Shown: positions 35,786-47,479 of the stretch, piece by piece
Layout of the letters: each line of letters begins with the position of its first letter
Position numbering within the stretch: the stretch's first letter is position 1
Source of the DNA: Spirometra erinaceieuropaei
Lineage: Eukaryota > Platyhelminthes > Cestoda > Diphyllobothriidea > Diphyllobothriidae
DNA length: 64,000 nt
Assembly: GCA_902702965.1 (NCBI GenBank)
Contig: CACRXP010000031.1
Location: 712,869-776,868, forward strand
Direction: 5' to 3'
Translations under genes and position numbers: made by a program
Notes under the pieces: generated by a model
Told to the model about the DNA's origin: nothing
Databases searched by the model: none
Seen by the model: only the letters and a program-made list of their open reading frames with translations

Positions 35786-36612
35786 AGTATGAGGTGTTTT
35801 GGCGATTTCTCCCCAACAACCCATTGTGTTAATCGCCTTCCTTTTGCTGCAATGTATCCACGATCATTAATTTTCCATGCGCGGTGCGCATGGGGACTTC
35901 GTTAAATAGTGCTCAAACCTTACGGCCTTTAATTCTCCGTTTCTGTGTCAGAGTGAGTCCCAGATGTCTCCTCTCCCTTTACTAAGTAACACCGACTGGA
36001 CTGTGGTCGGTTCCTAGCCCAACATATACGCGACGTCTCTTTGGCTATTATGTTCCTTGCCGGCGTTTTATGCGCAATTTAAATGGCGCAGTACTAAAAC
36101 GTCGTTCTTGAAGGCATTGAAATTAGTAACTCAGATGAATCCTGAATTGTTTAGAAACAAACGTATTGAATGCTGCATTTTTGCTGGTGAGTGGAGATCA
36201 ATTGCAAACATTAGCCGGCTTCATTAGTGCCCGTATAAAGGACATTAATTAAAAAACCTGTAATTTTCAGTGAAAATATTTAGAAACTCGATGGTCGACG
36301 TTATTATTACAATTCGGCCCTGTACATTTAAAAACAAAATAATAAGTACCGTTCCATGTGCGTGTGCTACATGGCTAGAGTTCGTCTGCCATCTTTGAAT
36401 AGAAGTGCGCGTTGTTGGAATTAGTGAACCCCGTTTCACGTAGCATTGTCCTGTACTGTGTAGTGTTTGGCGCAATTAAGTGTTGGCCACACAAGTTCAT
36501 GAGGAAATTCATGTTTTAAAACGACACCATTAATGCCATTTCATAACGGAAACATTTGTTCATTGACAGCTAACTGCAGCACTGAGTCTTTCGAAATTTT
36601 GGGAATCAGATA
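35786..36612. other. Non-coding stretch
   Basis: Only short shadow ORFs and AT-rich sequence; nothing recognised. Confidence 0.4.
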
Positions 36613-37600
36613 CAGTGCGTGGCCGATCTCATGAAATGTTGGCTGAAATTCTGAAATGCGTCTTCGATTAGGAAGGTTTACCTAGGTGGAACTGTAATAA
36701 TATTAAGTATGCAGCATAAGCCTATAGCATCTCCGACTCACCAGGATGTCGGCTTTTTATTTACTCCTTTTTCACGTTCTGCAGAAACCGCACTTTCTAC
36801 AAAATGACTACTAAATGCCCTTGCATTTTTTCTATTGATTTTCGATGGTCTACTAAATTTAATAATATTTTATGGAACAAATGCACAAAATATGGTTTCT
36901 TTTACGTCTTTGGTAGATAATCACATTGTCTTGTTATTTTATACCAAAAAATGTATATTTGTGTTTCGAAAAAGTTTCTAATCAAGAGATTTTTAAGACT
37001 GCGCGAAGTCCCTTCAGATAGGACCGCACAAGTCAGTTTACCAATGCTTCTAACGAAATGCGCAACACAGTCCGAATCCATTGCGAAATTTTACGGACTC
37101 TATGTGGTACATTCTTTAAAGCATAGAGGAATATGTGAATTTCATTATGCGAAAAGCATTCACTTTGCAGACTGAAATCGCCAAACGCTAATGCAATGAC
37201 ACATCAGGTACTAGATTATACGGGAATCGGAAAACTTTTCAAAACCCAAATATACACTTTGTTCGGGTATAAAATAACAAGAAAATATGATTTACTACCA
37301 AGGGAGTAAAAAAGGCTTATTTTCTGCATGTTTTCTATAAAAAATATACTTGAATGTACAAGGCTATCGAAAACTAATAGGAAAAGTGCATAATAAATAA
37401 GTAGTTATTTTTTACAAATTGCGGTTTCTTCAGGGGGTCGAAAAGGACTGAATCCAAAAGCCGACTTTCTGATAAGTCGAAAATGCTATAGGTTTATGCT
37501 GCGTACTTATCAGTTTTGCAACTCCACCTAGGTAATCCTTACTAATCTAAGACGCATTTCAGAACTTCGGCCAACATTGCATGACATCGGTCACGCACTG
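36613..37600. mobile_element. Foldback element copy 3, complete (988 bp, about 390-bp arms)
   Basis: The best-preserved copy. The left end (cagtgcgtggccgatctcat, preceded by TA) and the reverse complement of the right end (cagtgcgtgaccgatgtcat) match closely. Similarity runs inward through ttctgaaatgcgtctt, acctaggtgga, gcagcataa, gtcggctttt, gcagaaaccgca / gaagaaaccgca, tcttgttattttatac and gtatattt to about 36985 on the left and 37215 on the right. The centre of about 230 bp (gaggaatatgtgaatttcat, gcagactgaaatcg) aligns with the centre of the 50.9 kb copy but has no ORF above 75 codons. It is non-autonomous; the mobilising transposase is not in this window. Confidence 0.75.
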
Positions 37601-38371
37601 TGCATGCAAATACTGCTTCCCTGCAAAAGGATTTGCGAGTCATTTATTGTTTTCCGCACACCTTGAAAATCACTGGCCTAAACCTGCCCCTAAAGGATCG
37701 TATCATAACTCCACTCGAATCCCACTTTATCGGAGTGAACGTGAGTGCACACACTCTCTAAACGTAGAAACTACGACTGATCGAGTGCAGGCGACCTAAA
37801 CGACACACAATATCGTGTTCATTTGCAATTGACGAGAAGTGTCACACTTCCACAAGGGGAATTTAACCGAGCCGTATCTAAAATTGTGGCGAAAACCGGA
37901 AGATATTAGGTGTAGGAAAGACCAGGGAAGGACAAACACGGTGTTTAATGCTGTAACATGAACTTGAATGTCAGGTTTTAGGCTGTAACCTCTTATTGCG
38001 ATCGTTGTCGGCTTGTGGCAGATATAACCAGCGGGTCTAATCAGGTGGATTTATATACACTGAGGATATTTTGCGTGATGTACACGATCATACGGTATGT
38101 TGCCATATTAATATCCATCTGTTTTAGTACCTCCGCGAAAGGACAGACGCGTCTGGTATTGCATGTTATTTTTTACATTAATTCACAGTTCACGCCCGGC
38201 ATGTACAAACTACGACTGGTCGAGTGAAAGTCGGCTAAACGATACAAAATGTCGTATTTATTCAGAATGAACGAGGGATTTCATTTACTTTGGATGCAAA
38301 ATCTGACTGGGCTCAATTGCAAATTATAACGAGCGCCGGTAGAAATCAGTTGTAGAAAAGAGGAGGCCAAG
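37601..38371 (+). repeat. Diverged duplicated blocks (family F)
   Basis: The block with aaactacgactgatcgagtg (about 37767) recurs with small changes at about 38207 (aaactacgactggtcgagtg), each followed by a taaacgac/taaacgat piece. A related piece with agttgatatcagctgtagaa occurs near 39645. An ORF at 38015-38227 contains a hydrophobic stretch (IIRYVAILISICFSTSA) that could be a signal-peptide exon relic like those at 39.5 and 40.0 kb, but this is weak. Confidence 0.4.
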
Positions 38372-39174
38372 GGCATACTCGAAAAAGTTCAACGGCGAGC
38401 AACGAAACTTGTATCTGGGCAGTGGTAACTACCCTACGAAACGCGATTAGCTAAACTTGACCTCTTTCATTTGAGTTACGGACAGCTACGTGGGGACCTC
38501 ATACAAGCTTTCCGCATCGTGCACAATCAGGGCTGCTGCCTTGCGTTTGGAGACTTCTTCGAGTTGGCGACTACGACTAACCTGAGAGGCCATCCACTCA
38601 AACTGCGTGTGGCTGGTGTCCGGCTAGACACCCGAAAGTTCTTCTTCTCCAACAGAGTGGTTGCAGCTTGGAATGCCTTGCTTGAGGATGTTGTTATGTC
38701 AGGCTCGGTAGATACTTTTAAATGGACACTAGATCAGCATTGTAGCGCGCACCACAATAACGCCGGACTACGGCCACCTTGACAGCCAACGCGGACAATT
38801 AAGTGTTATAACGATGCTACTACCAACATTTAAGTAATATATGTTTATGTTATTTGTTAAGCTTGGACCACGTCGCACACCGCTGTTCGCATTCACCACG
38901 ATGCCTGTAGACTAAACAATTTTACTTCTTTTCCCGCGTCTTAAGTGTGCCTCAACTGTCCGCTGTATTTTGACCAACAAAGCAAGTTAATGTGCCTTTA
39001 AACTCTGTTTATGCATGACATTCTGTGTTCATCTGTACAGTTTTTGCTATTCCCCTCGCATTTCTTTCATGTTACTTCCTTTCCATTTCCTCCATATATA
39101 TCCTCTGCATGTAACCAATAGGGATTTCAAAGGCACACACCTACTTTCCCTGAAATATACTGATACTGATACTA
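38372..39174 (+). mobile_element. 5'-truncated CR1-type LINE copy
   Basis: Begins within the C-terminal coding part of the same family as the 17-22 kb element (EKVQRRATKLVSGQW, LRGDLIQAFRI, FELATTTNLRGHPLKLRV, DTRKFFFSNRVVAAWNAL). An in-frame TAA lies at 38426-38428. The frame then runs to the stop at about 38782. The 3'UTR ends with tttccctgaaatatactgat and a tactga-type tandem tail. Truncation at the 5' end is normal for target-primed reverse transcription. Dead copy. Confidence 0.75.
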
Positions 39175-39204
39175 AGTACCGCGTCAAATTCTGTAAACTG
39201 ATCT

Positions 39205-40127
39205 TCTATTTCAAATGACTTGGTGGGATGTTTTCTTATTCCAATGCCATTTATGATATTAGTGCTCATGTCTGCTTATGCGCATAAACAATTAGACATA
39301 TGACACATGAGTGGACTTAATCGGAAGAGCATTTACGATATACTGATTATAAGAAACGTGCCTTAAAGCAAGCTAGTTCACGCCAAATGTCCCTAGGAAT
39401 GCATACAGTTTGTTTGCTAGCTCAATAGATATTTCCATTTAGTTGTGTTGACCCTACATGACTGACTGGCCTTCGCGGTTCATGTGTTTTTCTCTGCTAT
39501 TGATGGGATCAGTCTACGCCGTGTCTACTAAGGTCAAGTCTACGGAAAATTCAGACTACAAAACCGAGATGGTGTGATCATTAGCAAAGTGTTGGTATTC
39601 AAGGAATGTCATTAAGTTTCGGATGCGAAATTTTGCCGGGCACCAGTTGATATCAGCTGTAGAAAAAGGCAGGATAATTAAACATCGTGTTAGCTTATGT
39701 AATTTAAGCTAGAATGTCAAATGATCTGGTAGAACGTCTTTGTATTGCAATGTCAGTCGGGATATGATTGTACATGTCCGCTTATGCGCATAAATAAATA
39801 GGCACATGACACATACGTAGACTTAATCAAAAAAATTTATTATATACGGATAATAAGAAACGTGCCTCAGGGGTGGCTAGTTCACGTCAAATCTCCCTAG
39901 GGCTACACACAGTTTGCTTACCAGTTCAATAACAAGTGTACAGTTAGATGCATTGACCCTTCGTGCCTAAATGGCGTGTGCTGATTATGTTGTTGGCTCT
40001 ACTGGTGTTTAGGTCAGCTTACGCCGAGTTCAATTAGCGTAAGTTTACGGAAAGTCCAGACTATGAAATCGAGGTGAGGTGATCTTTTACGAAGTGCTGG
40101 TACTCAAGAAACATATAATTCAAATAG
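39205..40127 (+). repeat. 508-bp tandem duplication carrying two signal-peptide-like exons
   Basis: Two diverged units lie about 508 bp apart (gcttatgcgcataa at about 39273 and 39781; the gaaacgtgcct, gctagttcacg and tccctaggg blocks also repeat). Near the end of each unit is a hydrophobic coding-like piece. Copy A (39482-39574) reads MCFSLLLMGSVYA and then STKVKSTENSDYKTE. Copy B (39987-40078) reads MLLALLVFRSAYAE and, after a TAG, KFTESPDYEIE. The shared reading frame suggests a duplicated first exon of a secreted protein. Copy B keeps donors (GAG/gtgagg or AG/gtgatc) but has the TAG; copy A is open but its donor is altered. Confidence 0.5.
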
Positions 40128-40674
40128 GACGATGATGATATCATTGGGAGAGTACGTGTATCAGTTTGAGCTTTCGGACCCGCACAAGAGACCAATATCA
40201 GCGACTGAGAGTGCGGCCTCAGATAACAATTTCGCTTTCATTCGTAAAAAAATGGAATATTTTGCATGCAAAAGCCATAAAACGGCACACGCGGGTCCAC
40301 AGTGTAGAAGATGGCAGGTCTTCTCAAAAATTTCTTCGAGACTTTTATATATCCAGTTTTATTGTCGGAAAGAAATCTACAGACTTTGCTCTCACTTCTT
40401 TCAATTTATAGGACTGCGCGATTTTTGAAGATCGATGCGCAGAAATGTGGGATATGGTGGTTAAAAACGGCCTAACAAGCGTTGTGCATTTCGAGCTGAG
40501 CAGGCGTCCCCAGCTGGTCCGAATTTTGGCATATTACGTGTTAGTTACTTCCTCTAGCACCAAGCATATTCGTTATCACGTTCTTACGAAAAACCGTCTG
40601 GATGCGCATCTCATTCACCTCTTCGAATACATTGCCTTGATGGCTGGATCTCAGTTGACTTCATTATTATAAAC
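40128..40674 (+). pseudogene. Gene C: possible third member of the secreted family (exons 2 and 3)
   Basis: Exon 2 opens after caaatag at 40127; the frame contains SLGEYVYQFELSDPHKRP, NNFAFIRKKMEYFACKSH, GPQCRRW and RLLYIQFYCRKE, resembling the FxF...FxC and LQVTFYKE pieces of B1/B2. The expected donor reads aaagaaatctac, so GT is lost. Exon 3 (40412-40672/4) follows tttcaatttatag in phase 0. It reads DCAIFEDRCAEMWDMVVKNG, SVVHFELSRRPQLVRILAYY and ends with a stop; AATAAA follows at 40703-40708. Its pattern (VxFxY/L...LIR) matches the last exons of A and B2. A 49-bp intron would separate it from the second signal exon. The lost donor and the TAG in that exon suggest a pseudogene, though an alternative model is possible. 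Confidence 0.4.
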
Positions 40675-40709
40675 TTTCTTAAGAGCTTCTCGTCTCCATC
40701 TTAATAAAC

Positions 40710-43090
40710 TAAATTTTTTGAAGACGTACATATCCCAAAAACGTTCCAAGTGAGCATATGCACACTGGGTTAGGCAAGGAAGCTGAATATTTCATTGTGA
40801 AAGAAAGGTGCACGCATCTTAAAAATGACATGAAGCCGTAACGTGCTTTATATAGAGCCCGAGTAAACAGAGTGGTGTGGAGGTACGTGGTTTTTCAAAA
40901 CTATGAACGAATTATCTGGGGGCTCACTCAAGCCCATCACAAGAGGTTAGAACAAAAGATAACAAGTTGTTAGTCTGGTTAATAACTACGCACTTGCCTA
41001 CTCCTGGCTACCTATTTACGGTTTGTGAACATTACGCAGTTCATCCTGAATGGCTGTTCGATTTCAGCTCAAATATCCATATTAAATTTCAAACTGTGCC
41101 TGCTTAGGTCTATTTCTAACAATTTACGCCACGTTCACGCAATAATGTCCTCGGAAATTAGACAAGGCAGGGTAAAACTGGAGTCTATATACCCCAAAAC
41201 AAACGGGCAATGCTGGGCGACGCACCGGTGAGCCAAACACCTCGCAACCGCGTCAGACAACGGCACAGGGTCGATACAACACGCGTCTGAGTGCTTTTGG
41301 CTAGTAACTGTTTTATTAGTATGTTAAAGAACTACACAAATGTATATTATTGTTTGACTGCTGGCGGTTATTCCGCAGTAGCTAGTGGATTTCAGCTCAG
41401 TTCAGACTCTGCATGAAGAATTCTGTTTAAAAGAAGTTAATCTAAGCTTGAGCATTAATTTCCTGGGAAAGCAGACAAGGCAACAGAGAACCTTATTTTA
41501 CACCAAGTCTCTTCTGACCCAGTGTCTCATATGCCGCATGAAGTACTCGCCAAATGTGACCGGATTCAGCATGTAACCTCAAGACTGACAAAGACCTCTT
41601 CATAGTGCTGGCAAATCACAGGACGCGGAATCATTTACATTAGACACTCCCCATTCAGAAGGTAAAACACTTCCTAACGGATGTCTGGTCCTATGCTTCA
41701 TGTGAAAGCAGGTTGCGCTACCGTAGACACGCGAAATAAATAAGACTTTGTTGGCACTGGTGAACCCAACCGACCGGCGCATGTTAACAGACCAAAAAAC
41801 GCCATTGGCTTCAACGTATGGTCTCTTGCAAGGCTCACAGGAAGCGCTCTTCGTTCAGTTTTATAACATCGCTCAGCAGCACTCATAACGAAAACTGCGC
41901 TAGATGGTTGTTTTGATGTCTTGACTATTTGGGCCTTTGTCCACAAATCATAATCAGTTATTCATGTACAAACATAGAGAGGAGGTAAGTCTCCTCTCAT
42001 CGTATATTTTGCTGTCACGTTTTACGTTGTCTTTACTACAGAAATTATGATGGTCCAAACTGCCGAACTATCCATGCAACGCAAACACGATGCAAGAAGC
42101 AACGTCTCAAATGCGACTATGTCGTCTAAATAGAGGCTTTCTGCCGCAGGATGTACTCCATTTTCGACAGATCGGTCTACGAGTTGATAGCAGACAGGCC
42201 CGTGTTTTCGCCGATTTCTGCGGTAAAAAGTGACGTGGCCTTGCAACGGTTAGAGAGCCTGATCTTTGACGAACACAAGCCGAAGTTGTGAAGAGGGAAA
42301 CATTATTCAGAAAACGTTTTAGCTTTTCATTTAAACATAAAATCTAGGATGGAGGAGCAAGCGGAGACGAACCTCTCTTTTGTGATATCATTGTCATCTA
42401 AGATGGTGATGGTCCGTATGTTAATGTAAACAGCAGAGTGGCAAATACAAAGCAGATACTCGGATTCAGCAGCAAATCGAATTTTCGAACTTGGAAAACG
42501 GTGAAGTCCTCCATGTAGCCCATTAACTAAGTGCCAGACTGACAGGCATATGCATAAGTCTGTGGCGATGTAAATGCACACTCTTCTGCTTTATTCACCT
42601 GACTCCAATGCTCAGAAGGAAGGCACGTCTGAGCAACGGGATAAACCAGCTGTGTGTATTTCGAGCATGTATTCACATCAGCTAATCCCTAAGTTAATTC
42701 CCACCTTCCTCCACATCTCACACCAAAATGGACTGGCTTAGGGAGATAAGTGTGTGCAGATGTGGTGATGGAATCCGGAGCGCGATTTCCCATTCAAGAT
42801 TTCCGTACAGGCACACATGACCGAGCCGGCCCATGCGATGCCTGACTGTCCTGGTGCAGTGTGGGTCAGTTGAACACGAGTAACCTGTGGTCGGTGGCAG
42901 TGAGCACAGAATTGAATTCTGTCTGCTGAGCTGACCGAGGTGCCGACACTGTCGTTGGTGAAGTTGTTGGTGCCCGTGGTGAAGGCGATTTTGAATGAGA
43001 GATGTAGGTTTGCTGTGGTGATGTTGCGGGGAATCCCGATATCCTGCATGGGCATGCAGCAGAATATATCCATGTATTGTCGCTTTTTAA
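40710..43090. other. Non-coding stretch with a family G fragment
   Basis: A plus-oriented family G piece lies at about 41220-41330 (cacctcgcaaccgcg, gcttttggctagtaactgtt). An ORF at 41385-41576 with four cysteines has possible acceptors upstream but no clear partner. Other ORFs (41.6-41.95, 42.0-42.6, 42.74-43.07 kb, minus) show no domain. No RNA gene seen. Confidence 0.35.
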
Positions 43091-43590
43091 TTTACTCAGA
43101 TATAATCTACGAAGTTGGGGTAGATCAGTTATTTAAGTTCTGTAGGTTCAGAACGAGACTTGTATACATGAATATTTGGGCCAAAGTGCATGAGCCGCAG
43201 CGGCCAACTGCGCAATATCCATTAATTGCCGACAGACAGTTAGTAGTATTCGTTAGGGTAAGGTGATACCATACTAGCAGCACAGGTACTAGCCAAAAGC
43301 ACATACACGAGTGTTTCGCAGATGTTTTTTCCGTTTCATGACACAGCTGCGAGGGGTTTGGCTCTTCAGGGTTTAGCTCGCCTTTTAATTTCTGAGAAAA
43401 TTAAAAGACGACAATTTATAAATTGGAGAATCTACCAGAACATACACCGGAAATGCTGAGGGGACCAACTGACGAGTAGAACCCCTCGCAGCTGTGCCAT
43501 GCAGCGGCAGAACATCGGCGAAACACGCGTGTATGGGCTTTTGGCTAGTACCTGTGCTGTTAGTATGGTACCATCTCCCCCTAAAAGATA
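43091..43590. repeat. Repeat family G, inverted pair
   Basis: The minus-strand unit (about 43091-43375) contains, in reverse complement, cctcgcagctgtgtcatga, gcttttggctagtacctgtg and ggcccaaatattcatgta, the full order of the 4.4-4.7 kb unit. It is followed by a plus-strand unit (about 43382-43590) with cctcgcagctgtgccatgca and gcttttggctagtacctgtg. The pair forms a large imperfect hairpin. A 187-aa minus-strand ORF crosses it and appears incidental. Confidence 0.6.
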
Positions 43591-44689
43591 TCCATGTATT
43601 GTCTGAATGCCGTGAAGCAGTGCGGGAAATTGATGATTTTGGCGGGGGCAGTAGGCCATCGTTGTCAACGTTAGGGGTTGGAAAAAGTTTGATCAGGCCA
43701 ATGCGGGATGCAAAAGTGCACTCGCAAGGGGCACGAATTGGAGTTGAGTTCACATTACCGGTGATAATGTTAATGCTGGCGGTGTTGCCTGCGATGTTTG
43801 GAGCGTCTAAACTGATGACGATAATAATGGCGGTAGCAGTGATGTGTTTTGAGATGAGACGCGCATTATGCCCATGGATATCGCACCGTTCTCCACAACA
43901 GACGACGCTATAGATGAAGTGTGCCAAACCGATGACCAATTGGCTCACGGACCCACTAATCGGCCCAGCAGTATCCGTGCGAGCATGTGGTGACAGGCAG
44001 TCAGCGTCATTAACTGACCAAGTGTGGGTACTAGTTGGTTGACAAGTTTGAGCATCCGACTAGCGCATGGGAGAGGAATAGAAAATGAGGTCAACAATGA
44101 GGATACCGTCCTCATGACACATCAGCGCATACCAAATTATTACTAAAAGCACAAAACGCAAGATGTTAATATTTTTTGGAATTGTACTCCTAAAATAAGC
44201 TGTTTTATTTACTCTTGTCATTAAATGGGGTTCGGTGTGCTCAATATTCGATGTGGGTTAGTGCATGGTGACTGGCTTGCTGGTTGATTGGCAAACCGAA
44301 GTTGCGAAGGCTGGAGTCAAAGAGATCCCCATTCCTCTCTGTGTTCGTTTATGCTATTTAGCGTGTAGTCGTCCACGAACAACGTGTCAGTGACTGTGGC
44401 CTTTGATACTCTAAAAATGGTTACAGATAACGGCTATTCACCACGTGCTCACCGATGTGGTAGTCGATTCCGACCCCTGGCCGATCCTTATATTAGTTAA
44501 TACCAGCGCAGCGGACAGCATGAGAGTGATTAAAGTGGGATAGGCGGGAAGTGCTAGTATATTGCTGAAGAATTTACCTCTGACAGTCTTCAAAACCGCA
44601 TGCCATCTAAGCAGAACGTATTCTATTAATCAATATGTGGCTGGTGTCATCTTCCAACATTGATGGCTGGATATGGATGATAAATGCTC
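43591..44689. other. Non-coding stretch between repeat G and the second segmental copy
   Basis: G-rich on the plus strand at 43.6-44.0 kb, with overlapping ORFs in both directions but no domain. The rest is unassigned. The left edge of the segmental duplication is near 44.65-44.69 kb. Confidence 0.35.
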
Positions 44690-45420
44690 GTAGTATCTGT
44701 TACTCCTTGAGATATTCTATGTTGCCCTGTTTCCTTAATTGTCCTGGATTAGACGTCTGCAGGTTTATTTTACAGTGGATGGTCTTTTTAATTCTCCATA
44801 TCAGCATCTTGCTTACAACATTCGTAAAACAAAGCTCAAATATGCGTCTTCACAGCATCTGCGTCAAATATCTTCCTCACAGCATTTTCATTTTCTTTTG
44901 GCGTTCAATGTGCGATTATCTGGCACCAGTTTTTTAGTGTAAATCGGAAGATGGGAAGTGACAGTTCAAAATGGCATAAAAGCACAATGGGCAGTAAACT
45001 TTAATCATACAATGCAGAAAACAGCAACGTTTCACGCAGCATCCTGGACCATATATTACTAAATTTGGCGCATTCTAACTACCTTCAAACAATTTCTCCC
45101 ACTGCGACAACAGAACAATGATTTCCCACCTGCAGTGACCTCGAGAACATAGTGTCCAGACTGCAAAGCCTCCCAATCGCCGTCTCTTTGCCACAGCTTC
45201 AGATGTCACGGCCCTTGCAACTAATTTAAATATCCCATGCCGCGATCAGCTTCTAGTTCGTCATGTGCGCGATGTTGTTGTGTTTATTTTTTCACATTGC
45301 CGCGATTCAATTTATGTGGGAGATTGACGGTATTGTGATAGTCCACTGTTCTTAAGAAAAACGCGTTTTGCATCTACTCGAGATAAGAATTCGTTTTCAA
45401 ACCGATACATCCATCATCAC
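44690..45420 (+). repeat. Dispersed repeat family C, copy 2
   Basis: Collinear with 23.165-23.995 kb: cagcatcttgcttacaaca, the caaaatggcataaaagcac block, cagcaacgtttcacgcagca, acctcgagaacatagtgtcc and cagcttctagttcgtcatg appear in order. After it, instead of a complete foldback element, only a short arm-like remnant (agccagccgtttaaagtact, about 45460) is seen. Confidence 0.6.
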
Positions 45421-46160
45421 ATTTTATATCATTTTGTGAATGCCTATTACTAAAGCCAGCCGTTTAAAGTACTGCACGTACAGCACATTCGTGTTAAGGC
45501 GTAAGATACCTAGGAAACCCTGCAAGTACTTGATGATATGACCCAATACTTACAATTCCGCCTTTACTTTACATTTTGAGTAAAGTTAACCCTAGTATGC
45601 CTTCATGATAGTGAATGATTATCGGAGACTTTTTCTAGTTTTTCGACGTTTTTCGCTATTCTACGATTGTTTTATTATCTTATTCTGTATAACCGTGTCC
45701 TTTAAGCCTCGGGGTATATCAGCAGCTGCAAACGCATTAGTTTTTGCCAGGATAAATATTCTCCAGGACACACAATTTTAATTCAAATGAAAGCTTTTTA
45801 AGTTACATTTTATACCATTGCAATATTTCTTTTACAAATAATAAGCTGACATTGTACGCCATAAAGGGGTTTTAATCTATACCTTGCGCGAAAAACTGTT
45901 ATAGATTTCCTGCACTATTGTTATCTAGACGAAAATGTTGGAGTGATTACAAGCCATTCCTTGCAAAGACTGTGCGATTAGAGGTGGTCCGTTATTATTT
46001 AGTGGAAATTCACTCTGTTAAAATTGTAATGTCCTTTTCTCTATGGCAATATCTTGATCTCCGAAGCCTCAGTTGACAAATGCAGAGTTATGTGATGCAT
46101 GGTGCGTTATTCACTTTAAAATGCTAACTGAACAATTTGTCTAATAACAAATATTTGCAG
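45421..46160. other. Stretch upstream of gene B2 exon 2
   Basis: AT-rich. If B2 is a functional gene, its signal-peptide exon and promoter should lie here or further left. I looked for an ATG followed by a hydrophobic run and a phase-1 donor and found none that convinces. Confidence 0.35.
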
Positions 46161-47424
46161 CAGCGCGCGATGATATATTGGGTATGCACAACAAATGCAA
46201 CGAGCTCTACTCAGCGGATGCATTTGGAAGTCCTTTCGATTATCTGATTAGCACATTAAAGAGGATTGATTTGAGTTTGCTAAAGGAAATCGACTCTAAT
46301 ACGCAACTCAAGCTTCAATTTGTCGAAGGATCGCGTACGCGTGGATGCCTTCCAAATGTGATGAATTCAACATCAGAATCCCTCATCAGTTGTAACGTCA
46401 CATTCCCAAAGTTAAAAATCACCTTCTACCAGGAAGTATGTTTAATCCCTTACCTTTATCATACATCATCGTTTGATACCCCTGTGTCTACTTTATATAT
46501 GCAAACTTTGACATAATAGGCGTAAGTTATGCAAAGGGAATGGTATAAGGTTGGAAGCATTGTAGTGATCCTTAGTGAGAGAAGACAAAAAATATTTTAT
46601 GTATTTTACTGCAGTTTAATTTCCACATGGTGCTGAAAGCGTTCTGCAGAACTGAATCGAGAATCAGCTATATTACCTGCCTTCTAGGTTAAGCGATCGA
46701 CTTTTAAGTGAAAATGTCTGATAGCTTCCAGAGGATGAGACCGAGCTTAAGTGAAAAGACTTTGGTTTATTTGGTTGGTTAGCGCGCTTAGAAATTTGAA
46801 AGACAAAGAAACTATTTAAAAGAGGACGAACAATTTGTAAGGTCATGTTGAACGTGCATTTTGAGACTTTTTCCATAGGCACATAATTTTATCGTTTAAT
46901 AGACATGATGAAAAGTCATTACTGAAACATTATCAGTACAAATGTAATTTTGTCTCAAATTCAGCTTTTTAAAATACTTAAGCCCAAGCCGTTTTATATA
47001 CTTTTCGCAGTAAAACGTTGAATATATCTCCGAAAATTAAAATTTTCAACCTAACTTTATAATTAAAATCTATGCCACGTTATCGAAATGCCTGTCAAAA
47101 TTTGTCCAATTTAAATAGGAAATCCGAGAAATGGACCCACAAGACAAAGAGGACACTGTGAATACAGAAAGTATTATATTCATTTTAAATGATACCCCAG
47201 GATCTGTCCAATTCGAATATCTTCTTGCCAAAGGAAAGTCAGGCGCTAAGCTTATTCGAATGCTCAACGTATTACCCGATATTTTTGAGAAGATCATATT
47301 CTATATTTCGGTTAATCTGGACAGGAGTTGGAATCGATGGGTATATTCAGCAGCAAATGCGGCACGTATATTACTGAAAAGTGATTATTTGAAACATCAG
47401 CTTCCCTTCTGTTTCTACGTCTGA
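46161..47424 (+). CDS. Gene B2: secreted-family member, exons 2 and 3 open (first exon not found)
   Basis: Exon 2 46161-46435 lies between aatatttgcag and AGGAA/gtatgt; exon 3 47119-47424 follows tttaaatag and ends in TGA (47422-47424). AATAAA is at 47447-47452, about 25 bp on. Exon 2 has two leading bases and 91 codons, ending in phase 0; exon 3 starts in phase 0, exactly as in gene A. Cysteines in exon 2 are 50 and 15 residues apart with 14 residues to the exon end (gene A: 51, 16, 14). Pieces: MHNKCNELYSADAF, LKRIDLSLLKEIDSNTQLKL, SRTRGCLPN, ISCNVTFPKLKITFYQE. Sequons are NST and NVT. Exon 3 holds GSVQFEYLLAKGKSGAKLIR, matching VDFTYWKGNNQQPNIIRL in gene A. With a 21-residue leader the protein would be about 213 aa. 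No known domain recognised. Intron 46436-47118. Likely extracellular, by analogy with gene A. Confidence 0.62.
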
Positions 47425-47479
47425 AAGCCTGCAAATTCAGGCTGGGAATAAAGTTGGTTTTCATATATGTGTTTTTCTG

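Noticed and set aside
43385..43948. 187-aa minus-strand ORF and 139-aa plus-strand ORF overlapping each other
   Set aside because: Both cross the repeat G inverted pair. Their N- or C-terminal parts are translations of the repeat (similar peptide at 53.1-53.3 kb), and no domain is visible.
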